DNA of 7,859 bases from a bacterium (GTDB lineage: Bacteria; JAMCPX01). A model generated the notes under the pieces. The model did no database searches. It worked only from the letters and a program-made list of their open reading frames with translations, and was not told the origin of the DNA. Location of the stretch: positions 1-7,859 of the forward strand of contig JAJYYW010000049.1 in the NCBI GenBank assembly GCA_021800575.1, written 5' to 3'. Below, one piece after another: positions 1 through 5,891 of this stretch (position 1 is the stretch's first letter; the number at the start of each line of letters is the position of its first letter). The position numbers were made by a program, and so were the translations under genes.

Positions 1-735
1 TGCTGTAAAGTTTGAGTGTGTATGGTTTGACGAGTCACAAGTGCCGTTGACGTACAGCGCGTTGTTGAGATACGAGTAGGACTGTATTGAGTTGAAGGCA
101 ACACTTAGGTTGCCATGGGTCTTGAGCTGATTGGCTGTATAACTCGTTGTTATCCCGTTGTTGGTGACAGTGAGTACGATGCCGTTTGGCGGCGGATTGA
201 CCGCAGAGTAAATGATGTTAACCGGCGGCTTGTAGTACCCTGTCTCTGTGCAGTTGTACGTTGCTGTAAAGGATGATAGTGTATTGGTTGACGGGTCACA
301 ATTGCCGTTGACGTACACCGCGCCGTTATACGAGTAGAACTGACTTGAGCCGACTACAACCGGCATTGTGACAGGGGTCTGCGAGCTTAACTGCGAGCCT
401 GTATAGGTCGTTGTTATCCCGTTGTTGTCGACAGTGAGTATGTTGCCTGACAGCGGTGCACCGACCACGGCGTAAGTGACGTATACCAGCGACGGCAGTA
501 CCGACGGCGGCTGATAATACCCTGTCACTGTGCAGTTGTACGTTGATATAAAGGCCGATGACGTTCCGGACGTGCCACAGCCGTTGGCGGACAGCGCGCC
601 GTTGATATATGAATAGGACTGCCTTGAGCCTGGTGTAGTCGGCAGCATGACAGGGAGCTGCCAGCCTGCATATGTTACCCCATCGGCCACTGTTACGCCG
701 CTTAACAGCGGCGCATTGACCGCGGCGTAAATGAC
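1..735 (-). repeat. Three tandem coding repeats of about 255-264 bases
   Basis: The pilin-like gene contains tandem modules at residues 280-364 (bases 735-481), 365-452 (480-217) and 453 onward (216 to the edge). Each has a Y-[AS]-x-V start, a V/L-T-V..NG-I/V-T core (weaker in the first copy), a YSY-x-N-[GN]-A-[LV] motif, and NG-x-C. The first two also show TYNC-T-x-T-G-YY-[QK]-PP, at the point where the third runs off the window. Cys pairs are 332/347 and 425/441; C512 has its partner outside. At DNA level, bases 145-176 and 409-440 match at 30 of 32 positions with an offset of 264, and 236-272 and 518-554 match at about 34 of 37. This points to duplication of a protein domain. The repeats could continue beyond the edge. 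Confidence 0.85.
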
Positions 736-1572
736 GTACGTCGGAGGGGTAAAGTTAACGCTGACGGTATTGGAGTATCCTGCAAAGGTTGCCGTGGCAA
801 CCACATCTCCTGGCGTGGTGCTTGAGATGAGGCTTATTGCCTTGCCATTGCTGTCCGTGGTCCCTGATGCGGGGCTCAATACCGGAAAGGTTGGCGAGAC
901 GGTGAAGAGTACGCTCGCCCCCTGCAGCGGCGAGCCGAGCAGGCTGACCTGGGCAGTGAGCGGGTCTCCTACGCCTGTAGCCGGCTCTGACGGAGACTGC
1001 GCGTTGAGCGTTATCGTTATCGTGTTTGCATTGGGCGTAGCCGCCTGCACGTGCGTTGTTATCTTCCCGCTGTAGACCTGTGCAGGCGCGCCTGTGCATC
1101 CGGCTGGAGCCGAGCACGTGGTGCCGCTCAGGTATACCGAACCCGAAACGAGCTGGCCCTGGCTGTACGACTGGCTTATCGGCACTGTGCATATGATCGC
1201 GCCCCCTGGAAGCACGTAGCTGGGCGAGCATGTGCCCGTGGCGTTGCCGCCATTCTGCACATTGACCATTATGCTGGGATTCTGCAGTGGATACGGCTCA
1301 GCATTGGATAGCAGCATTACCATCTTTGACGAGACTGTATTGCTCGCAAAGACAAAATCGGAACAGCCCACGCCTGAGTTGAACGTGCAGCTCTGCGGTA
1401 CTGCCGTCGACGGCGAGACCACAAAGACGTACAGCATTACGAGCACGACCGCCACAATGAGGATCATCCACCCGTACGTCGTCAGGTACTCTATGGCAGA
1501 CTGCCCCTTTCCACTCCCGCGCCTTGCCCCAGACGGCTTGTCGCCTTTGCCAGTGCGGATGCCACCTCCCAT
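1..1572 (-). CDS. Archaeal-type class III signal peptide / pilin-like repeat surface protein (C-terminus off the left edge)
   Basis: The frame is open for 524 codons from ATG 1572-1570 to base 1 with no stop, so the C-terminus is missing. Residues 22-24 (KGQ) form a class III prepilin-peptidase site, with Glu at +5 of the mature protein (E28) and a hydrophobic helix at about 33-52. This is the archaeal type IV pilin pattern, common in DPANN archaea. Residues 55-180 are a beta-rich head with six Cys (62, 70, 115, 128, 153, 159). Residues about 183-275 resemble a bacterial Ig-like (Big_1/invasin) domain. From residue 280 on, 85-88-residue Cys-paired repeats follow. Asn-X-Ser/Thr sequons are frequent (110, 273, 346, 440, 488, 509, 516, 521). 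Inference: an exported, membrane- or pilus-anchored adhesin or coat protein; its ligand is unknown. The ATG is chosen because it lies 38 bases after an archaeal TATA box and follows GAGGG. A GTG at 1602 would precede the predicted transcript start. Oddly, a further GGAGGTG lies in codons 2-4. Ile codon use is ATA-rich, unlike the neighbouring genes. Confidence 0.85.
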   Translation of the reverse strand, partial: MGGGIRTGKGDKPSGARRGSGKGQSAIEYLTTYGWMILIVAVVLVMLYVFVVSPSTAVPQSCTFNSGVGCSDFVFASNTVSSKMVMLLSNAEPYPLQNPSIMVNVQNGGNATGTCSPSYVLPGGAIICTVPISQSYSQGQLVSGSVYLSGTTCSAPAGCTGAPAQVYSGKITTHVQAATPNANTITITLNAQSPSEPATGVGDPLTAQVSLLGSPLQGASVLFTVSPTFPVLSPASGTTDSNGKAISLISSTTPGDVVATATFAGYSNTVSVNFTPPTYVIYAAVNAPLLSGVTVADGVTYAGWQLPVMLPTTPGSRQSYSYINGALSANGCGTSGTSSAFISTYNCTVTGYYQPPSVLPSLVYVTYAVVGAPLSGNILTVDNNGITTTYTGSQLSSQTPVTMPVVVGSSQFYSYNGAVYVNGNCDPSTNTLSSFTATYNCTETGYYKPPVNIIYSAVNPPPNGIVLTVTNNGITTSYTANQLKTHGNLSVAFNSIQSYSYLNNALYVNGTCDSSNHTHSNFTA

Positions 1573-1593
1573 ATCAGCCCTCAGACCGTAATA

Positions 1594-1603
1594 TGTGTAC
1601 ACA
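1594..1603. promoter_or_regulatory. Perfect palindrome TGTGTACACA between TATA box and predicted start site
   Basis: This ten-base perfect palindrome lies just downstream of the TATA box and just upstream of the predicted transcript start of the pilin-like gene. A dimeric repressor could block polymerase there. Operator function is inference from position only, and a ten-base palindrome can occur by chance. Confidence 0.3.
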
Positions 1604-1609
1604 ATTAGA

Positions 1610-1621
1610 TATTTATATATA
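1610..1621 (-). promoter_or_regulatory. Archaeal-type TATA box of the pilin-like gene
   Basis: On the minus strand these bases read TATATATAAATA, matching the archaeal TBP box (TTTAWATA-like). They are preceded by a purine-rich CGAAAC stretch that could serve as a BRE for TFB. Transcription would be expected to start about 25 bases downstream, near 1588-1590, giving a leader of about 17 bases with GAGGG ahead of the ATG at 1572. I see no good bacterial -35/-10 pair here. The element is AT-rich by nature, so it is supportive rather than decisive. Confidence 0.6.
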
Positions 1622-1774
1622 GCGTTTCGTGGTTCTGCCGCACTTTCGGCAACCCAGAACAAGTGCCGCATCAATCAAGTTCCCACTCCAGGCGGCCGGC
1701 TTTGCTCTAAAAGTCCATTCTGCTCCTAAAGTAGTCAAGTTCAAGGACTAAAAGAGAAAGCTCAGGCAGCCTCG
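1622..1774. other. Non-coding stretch containing the probable archaeal/bacterial junction
   Basis: No supportable gene lies here. It sits downstream of the thioesterase stop and upstream of the TATA box of the pilin-like gene. It holds an inverted repeat (1632-1660), a direct repeat TCAAGTTC at 1675-1682 and 1735-1742, and three imperfect copies of a CTAAAAG-like motif (1704-1713, 1722-1731, 1745-1754). The change of coding style and signals between its two flanks suggests that the join of two sequence sources lies inside it. I cannot place the exact base. Confidence 0.45.
1632..1660. repeat. Inverted repeat GTTCTG...CAGAAC with inner CCG/CGG stem
   Basis: Bases 1632-1637 (GTTCTG) pair with 1655-1660 (CAGAAC). 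Inside, 1638-1640 (CCG) pair with 1647-1649 (CGG) around a six-base loop, leaving CAACC unpaired on one side. No T-tract follows on either strand, so it is not a standard intrinsic terminator. It lies just upstream of the TATA box of the pilin-like gene and could be a regulator site or a fortuitous structure. Confidence 0.35.
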
Positions 1775-2239
1775 TTATATCCTGTGATCGAGCCGGTCTT
1801 TCTGCCGGCGTTCTGCCTGGTTCCACCGCTCGCGCTCCTCGTCCGTTTCCAGGGTTAGCCGGGGGACTTCCACCGGGTGGCCTTCCCCGCTCAGGGCAAC
1901 GTACACGATATACGCACGGTTGGTGATCCTGCGCTTGCCGGTAAAGATCTCTTCGGCCTCGACGATAACCTCCGTCTCCATGGACGTCCGTCCCACGTAG
2001 GTGAGCCTGGCCGCGAACGTCACCAGGTCCCCGATGTGCACGGGCTCGAGGAAGGTGAGCGAGTCCACCGCGACCGTCACTGCCGGTGCGCGGGCATGCC
2101 GGGTGGCACACATCCCGCCCGCCTCGTCCATGAGCTTCATGAGCACGCCTCCGTGAATATTGCCGAGATTGTTCGCATGCTCAGGCTGCATGAGCTGGCT
2201 GAGTACGATTTCCGATTCCTTGATCCTTTTCGATTCCAT
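1775..2239 (-). CDS. Acyl-CoA thioesterase, hotdog fold (YciA/ACOT-like)
   Basis: The 154-residue product is a single hotdog domain that hydrolyses acyl-CoA to free fatty acid and CoA, probably in the cytoplasm. The family signature is clear: N23-N24 followed by G26-N-I-H-G-G31 at the head of the long helix, D38-E39 in that helix as likely catalytic residues, a strand and turn A57-V-D-S...E65-P-V-H-I-G-D71, and Y81-V-G-R-T-S...E88-T-E. Length fits the family (about 130-160). The C-terminal tail (residues 131-154) is highly charged. I chose ATG 2239 over a GTG 15 bases upstream (2254) because AGGGAG lies at the right distance before the ATG and would be coding if GTG were used. The gene is separated from purM by about 220 bases, so it may have its own promoter. 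The natural acyl chain cannot be told from the sequence. Its base and codon use match the dcw genes, not the pilin-like gene. Confidence 0.88.
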   Translation of the reverse strand: MESKRIKESEIVLSQLMQPEHANNLGNIHGGVLMKLMDEAGGMCATRHARAPAVTVAVDSLTFLEPVHIGDLVTFAARLTYVGRTSMETEVIVEAEEIFTGKRRITNRAYIVYVALSGEGHPVEVPRLTLETDEERERWNQAERRQKDRLDHRI

Positions 2240-2263
2240 AGCTCTCCCTTTCACAGTACTTGC

Positions 2264-2269
2264 ATCATA
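2264..2269 (-). promoter_or_regulatory. Possible -10 element of the thioesterase gene
   Basis: The minus strand reads TATGAT here, 24 bases before the ATG at 2239, inside an AT-rich patch (2255-2290) that stands out from GC-rich surroundings. A start near 2257 would leave a short leader carrying the AGGGAG ribosome site. No convincing -35 hexamer lies 16-18 bases upstream, so the call is weak. Confidence 0.28.
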
Positions 2270-2340
2270 TAAAGATAATCCACAAATGCGGGTTTGAAAA
2301 GCAGGGATACGGATCGCTCACAGATGTGTCCGGCAGCGCC

Positions 2341-2366
2341 AAAAGAGTGTCCCGTAAAAGAGGGAC
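2341..2366 (-). terminator. Weak hairpin after purM, possible operon terminator
   Basis: Read on the minus strand, GTCCC and GGGAC (2366-2362 and 2353-2349) can pair around an eight-base loop and are followed by ACTCTTTT. This lies about 95 bases after the purM stop. The stem has only five pairs and the T-tract is short and interrupted, so termination here is uncertain. Confidence 0.25.
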
Positions 2367-2460
2367 GTTTGAGAAATAACCTGCGTCTCAGCCACAGGCC
2401 CGTACCACAGGCGCCTTCGACTGAGGAGCTTGACGAATTGTGATCCCCGGCCCTTTCGTC

Positions 2461-3492
2461 CTACACGAACTCCACCCTCTGCCCGCCCGTCCGTAAACGG
2501 CGTATCTCTCCGATAACAGCGGCCTTCTGTTTGAGTGACCGTACCGTCTCCAGGACCTTGTCCGTCTTATTCCTGTCGACGACAAGTATCATGCCCAGAC
2601 CGTTGTTGAACGTCCTGAGCATTTCCGTGGGGCCCACTGCGCCGAGCCTTCGGATCAGCTCGAAGATCCGCGGCGTTTCCCATGACCCGGTGTTGATAAC
2701 GGCACCGAACCGCTTCGGGAAAACGCGGGGAAGGTTTTCGACGATTCCGCCCCCGGTGATGTGTGCCGCTGCCTTGATGAGGCCGCGATCGGTCAGTCTT
2801 TTTATGAGCCGCACATAGATGATCGTGGGTCTGAGCAGCTCCTCGCCCAGGGTACACCCGAGCTCGTCGCTGTAGGCGCCAAGCTTCATCTTTTTCTTTT
2901 CGAGGAGCACGTACCGCGCCAGGGAATAGCCGTTACTGTGGAGGCCGCTGGACGCCACACCGATCAGCACGTCGCCCTGCCGGATGTCCGAACCGTCGAT
3001 GAGCCGGCCTTTTTCCACCACGCCGGTCACGAACCCCGCAAGATCATACTCGCCGTCGGCGTAAAACCCCGGAAGCTCCGCGGTCTCGCCACCGATCAGC
3101 ACGCACTGTGCCTGACTGCATCCGTTGACGATGCCCTTCACGATATCCGTAACGACATCGAGCTGGATCTTCGATGTTGCGATGTAATCGAGAAACACCG
3201 CTGGCTGTGCCCCGTTCACCACGATATCATTGACATTCATGGCAACGAGATCGATGCCGACCGTCGTGTGAATACCCGTTTCGAAGGCTATCTTGAGCTT
3301 GGTCCCCACGCCGTCCGTGGAGGTGACCATGACCGGGTGCCTATACTTTTTTATGTCAATCTCGAACAGGCCGGCAAACCCGCCAATGCCCGACAGGACG
3401 CCTTTTTGAAAGGTACCCCGCGCCAGGGGCTTTATGCGTTCGACAAAGGCGTTGCCCTTGTCGATACTCACACCGGCATCGCTGTACTTCAT
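2461..3492 (-). CDS. purM: Phosphoribosylformylglycinamidine cyclo-ligase (AIR synthetase)
   Basis: This 343-residue cytoplasmic enzyme closes the imidazole ring in step five of purine synthesis: FGAM plus ATP gives AIR plus ADP and phosphate. Family motifs run in order: S58-T-D-G-V-G-T-K65 (ATP and metal site), N87-V-N-D-I...G94-A-Q-P, G134-G-E-T-A-E-L-P-G142, S181-S-G-L-H-S-N-G-Y-S190, H244-I-T-G-G-G-I-V-E-N253 and F295-N-N-G-L-G-M301. Length is normal for PurM. The variants NVNDIVVNGAQP and AVFLDY differ slightly from the commoner CVNDI...GAEP and FFLDY. Its ATG lies one base after the ftsZ TGA (TGACATG) with only a poor ribosome site (AAGCGGA), which suggests coupling to ftsZ translation. 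The more usual partner gene purN is not seen next to it. Start and stop are unambiguous. Confidence 0.96.
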   Translation of the reverse strand: MKYSDAGVSIDKGNAFVERIKPLARGTFQKGVLSGIGGFAGLFEIDIKKYRHPVMVTSTDGVGTKLKIAFETGIHTTVGIDLVAMNVNDIVVNGAQPAVFLDYIATSKIQLDVVTDIVKGIVNGCSQAQCVLIGGETAELPGFYADGEYDLAGFVTGVVEKGRLIDGSDIRQGDVLIGVASSGLHSNGYSLARYVLLEKKKMKLGAYSDELGCTLGEELLRPTIIYVRLIKRLTDRGLIKAAAHITGGGIVENLPRVFPKRFGAVINTGSWETPRIFELIRRLGAVGPTEMLRTFNNGLGMILVVDRNKTDKVLETVRSLKQKAAVIGEIRRLRTGGQRVEFV

Positions 3493-3493
3493 G

Positions 3494-4645
3494 TCAATCC
3501 GCTTTCTTTCGAAGGAACGTCGGGATGTCGAGTTCGTCCTCGTCGTACCCGGTCAGCATGACTCTCTTGACGGACTTCACGGAATCGATCTCATCGATCT
3601 TCTTATCCGAGCGCTTGAACGCCGGGATCTCCCGGTTTCCGTCGTTGTGGATCACGGAAAGCTTGCCCGGGTATTTGTCCTTCGTACTGCGCTCGCCGAA
3701 CCCCGTCGCGATCACCGTGACGTTGAGGCTCTCTCCCATGGCTTCGTCGATGACCGTACCGTAGATGACATTGGCGTCCTCATCCACCTGCTCCTTCACG
3801 AGTTCGCACGCCTCTTTAACCTCGTTGAGCGTCAGGGACGCGTCGCCGGTTATGTTGATCAGCACGCCCCGCGCGCCGCTGATGGATATGTCTTCGAGAA
3901 GGGGGTTGGAAATGGCCTCCTGTGCCGCATCCTTCGCCCGCTTCTCTCCGCCGCTCTTTCCGGTTCCCATCATGGCCATGCCCATCTCGCTCATGACGGT
4001 CTTCACATCCGCGAAATCCACGTTGACCAGACCGGGGATCGTGATGATGTCCGATATGCCGCGGACCGCGTGCACGAGCACCTCATCGACCTTGACGTAG
4101 GCATCAAGTACCGTGGTCTTGTTGTCCGATATGTTGAACAGCCGGTCGTTCGGGATGACGATCAAGGTATCCACGTACTGGGCGAGTTCTTCGATACCCT
4201 TTTCCGCCTTCGATGTGCGCCGCTTGCCCTCGAACTCGAACGGCTTGGTTACCACCGCAACGACGAGTGCACCCAGGGACTTCGCCAGCTCGGCGATTAC
4301 CGGGCTCGCACCCGTTCCGGTTCCGCCGCCCATGCCGGCGGTCAGGAAGATCATGTCCGAACCGGTCAGCGCGTCCTTGAGCTTCGCCTCGTCCTCGAGC
4401 GCCGCCTCCTTGCCGATATCCGGGTTTGCACCGGCGCCGAGCCCCTTGGTGAGCTTGGCGCCAAGCTGTATCTTGTACGCCGCCTTGTTCTTGGTCAGCA
4501 CCTGCATATCCGTGTTCGCCGCAATGAAGTCAACACCCTTCATACCCTGCTTGATCATCGTGTTGACCGCATTACCGCCACCGCCGCCCACACCGATAAC
4601 CTTGATCTTCGCTGAATGATGATACTCGTTACTCAACTCAAACAT
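3494..4645 (-). CDS. ftsZ: Cell division GTPase FtsZ (tubulin homologue)
   Basis: FtsZ polymerises with GTP at midcell to form the Z-ring that recruits the divisome. The 383-residue protein shows the Gly-rich nucleotide site G18-V-G-G-G-G-G-N, the tubulin signature G106-G-G-T-G-T-G112, N165-D-R near the ribose site, and the T7 synergy loop N208-V-D-F-A-D213 whose Asp210 and Asp213 complete GTP hydrolysis in the next subunit. A short variable linker (about 318-370) leads to the conserved C-terminal peptide D373-I-P-T-F-L-R379, which binds FtsA and other partners. The ATG at 4645 is preferred over a TTG 21 bases upstream because GGAGG (4655-4651) sits five bases before it. That GGAGG is inside the end of ftsA, and one base separates the ftsA stop from this ATG. 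purM follows after one base. Confidence 0.98.
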   Translation of the reverse strand: MFELSNEYHHSAKIKVIGVGGGGGNAVNTMIKQGMKGVDFIAANTDMQVLTKNKAAYKIQLGAKLTKGLGAGANPDIGKEAALEDEAKLKDALTGSDMIFLTAGMGGGTGTGASPVIAELAKSLGALVVAVVTKPFEFEGKRRTSKAEKGIEELAQYVDTLIVIPNDRLFNISDNKTTVLDAYVKVDEVLVHAVRGISDIITIPGLVNVDFADVKTVMSEMGMAMMGTGKSGGEKRAKDAAQEAISNPLLEDISISGARGVLINITGDASLTLNEVKEACELVKEQVDEDANVIYGTVIDEAMGESLNVTVIATGFGERSTKDKYPGKLSVIHNDGNREIPAFKRSDKKIDEIDSVKSVKRVMLTGYDEDELDIPTFLRKKAD

Positions 4646-4646
4646 G

Positions 4647-5891
4647 TTATCCTCCTTTTTTAACAAATAATTTTGACGCTATATTCGAAAAAAACTCCCT
4701 GATGCTCCGAAGCAGGTCCGTGTCCCTTCCGCTGTACGCCCGGACGTGCATGTGCTTGCTCCCGTAGATGACCAGGCCGACCGCCGTTGCATACGACGGG
4801 TCTTTCACCACGTCCGTCAGTCCTCCGACGCCGAGGGGAAACCCGATCCGCACCGGCAGGTTGAAAATCTGCTCCCCGAGGTCCACGATGCCTTCGAGCA
4901 TGGAGCTGCCGCCGGTCAGGACGACACCCGCAGAAATGAACTCCTTAAACCCGGACTTGACCAGCTCCTTGTCCACCAGCGACAGGATCTCCTCAACCCG
5001 CAGTTCGATGATCTCCGCGAGCGTCGAACGGGAAATGGTCCGTGGTTTCCTGCTCCCGATGCCCGGCACCTCGACCATCTCCGCCTTGTCAACGTTCGCA
5101 CGCAGGGCTGTCCCGTACTTTATCTTGAGCTTCTCCGCCTCGTGGATGGGGGTCCGCAGGCCCACGGACACGTCCTTGGTAACGTGCTCTCCCCCGAGGC
5201 CAATGACGCTCGTGTACTTGATACTGCCGTCGTAGAAAATCGCTATGTCCGTCGTACCGCCGCCGATATCGACGATCACGACCCCGAGGTCTTTCTCCTC
5301 GGGATTCAGCACCGCCTCGCTGGAGGCGATGGACTGCAGGGCGATATCCGAAACCATCAGGCCCGACCTGTTGCATGCCTTGATGATGTTCATGGACGAC
5401 GACATGTTTGCGGTCACGATGTGTACCTTCGCCTCGAGCCGCACACCAGACATGCCGGTCGGGTCCTTGATGCCGCCCTGATCGTCGATGATGAACTCGT
5501 ACGGTATGACATGGATGACCTCCCTGTCCTGGGGAATCGGCATTGCCTTGGCAGCGTCCACGACCCGCTTGATGTCGCTCGCCTTCACTTCCCTGTCCTT
5601 GATGGCGATCACACCGTTGCTGTTGAAGCTCTTGATGTGATCCCCCGCTATACCGGTGTAGATACTCGTTATCTCGTAATCGGACATCAGCTCCGCCTCT
5701 TCGATTGCCTGCCGTATCGCCTTGACCGTCGCTTCAATATTGATGATGTTCCCCTTGCTCAGTCCGTGCGACGGGGACACCTTGCCGATGCCGACAATAT
5801 CGATGGTCCCCTCCTTGAGCTCTCCCACAATCGCGCATATTTTTGTTGTACCTATATCAAGGCCAACAATCATGTTATCCTTTTTTGGCAC
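4647..5891 (-). CDS. ftsA: Cell division protein FtsA (actin-like FtsZ membrane anchor)
   Basis: FtsA is an actin-family ATPase that tethers FtsZ to the inner membrane and recruits later divisome proteins. The 414-residue product has phosphate-1 motif G10-L-D-I-G-T-T-K17, an inserted 1C subdomain at about 90-165, phosphate-2 motif D208-I-G-G-G-T-T-D215, and adenosine motif G322-V-V-L-T-G-G-S-S330. The tail I397-R-E-F-F-S-N-I-A-S-K-L-F-V-K-K-G-G414 forms the expected amphipathic membrane-targeting helix. The chosen start is GTG 5891-5889, which sits six bases after a near-perfect AAAGGAGGTGA. An ATG at 5873 (residue 7) is also possible, but homologues as I recall them carry a charged leader ending in DN before [LI]VGLDIG, which favours GTG. 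The gene overlaps ftsQ by 17 bases, and its last codons supply the ftsZ ribosome site. Confidence 0.97.
   Translation of the reverse strand: MPKKDNMIVGLDIGTTKICAIVGELKEGTIDIVGIGKVSPSHGLSKGNIINIEATVKAIRQAIEEAELMSDYEITSIYTGIAGDHIKSFNSNGVIAIKDREVKASDIKRVVDAAKAMPIPQDREVIHVIPYEFIIDDQGGIKDPTGMSGVRLEAKVHIVTANMSSSMNIIKACNRSGLMVSDIALQSIASSEAVLNPEEKDLGVVIVDIGGGTTDIAIFYDGSIKYTSVIGLGGEHVTKDVSVGLRTPIHEAEKLKIKYGTALRANVDKAEMVEVPGIGSRKPRTISRSTLAEIIELRVEEILSLVDKELVKSGFKEFISAGVVLTGGSSMLEGIVDLGEQIFNLPVRIGFPLGVGGLTDVVKDPSYATAVGLVIYGSKHMHVRAYSGRDTDLLRSIREFFSNIASKLFVKKGG

Noticed and set aside
1..600. Regularly repeated short sequences considered as a CRISPR array or intergenic satellite
   Set aside because: Period is 255-264 bases, the copies are imperfect, and all lie in one open frame with conserved protein motifs. 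They are coding domain repeats.
731..1231. Open frames on both strands over the pilin-like gene
   Set aside because: They overlap the 524-codon minus-strand frame, whose signal peptide, domains and repeats are coherent. The others show none of these.
1632..1660. Inverted repeat considered as an intrinsic terminator of the thioesterase gene
   Set aside because: No T-tract follows the stem on either strand and the stem is interrupted by five unpaired bases.
1707..2111. 134-residue minus-strand frame overlapping the thioesterase
   Set aside because: It is a shifted frame of the same strand with Gly/Arg-rich nonsense content, while the hotdog frame carries all family motifs.
3434..4615. 393-residue plus-strand open frame opposite ftsZ
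   Set aside because: It is antisense to a certain ftsZ, has no recognisable domain and is rich in His, Arg and Asp as expected of a reverse-strand shadow of GC-rich coding DNA.
4646..4666. TTG start for FtsZ seven codons upstream
   Set aside because: The extra codons are the GGAGG ribosome site itself and the end of ftsA. ATG 4645 has ideal spacing and fits the family.
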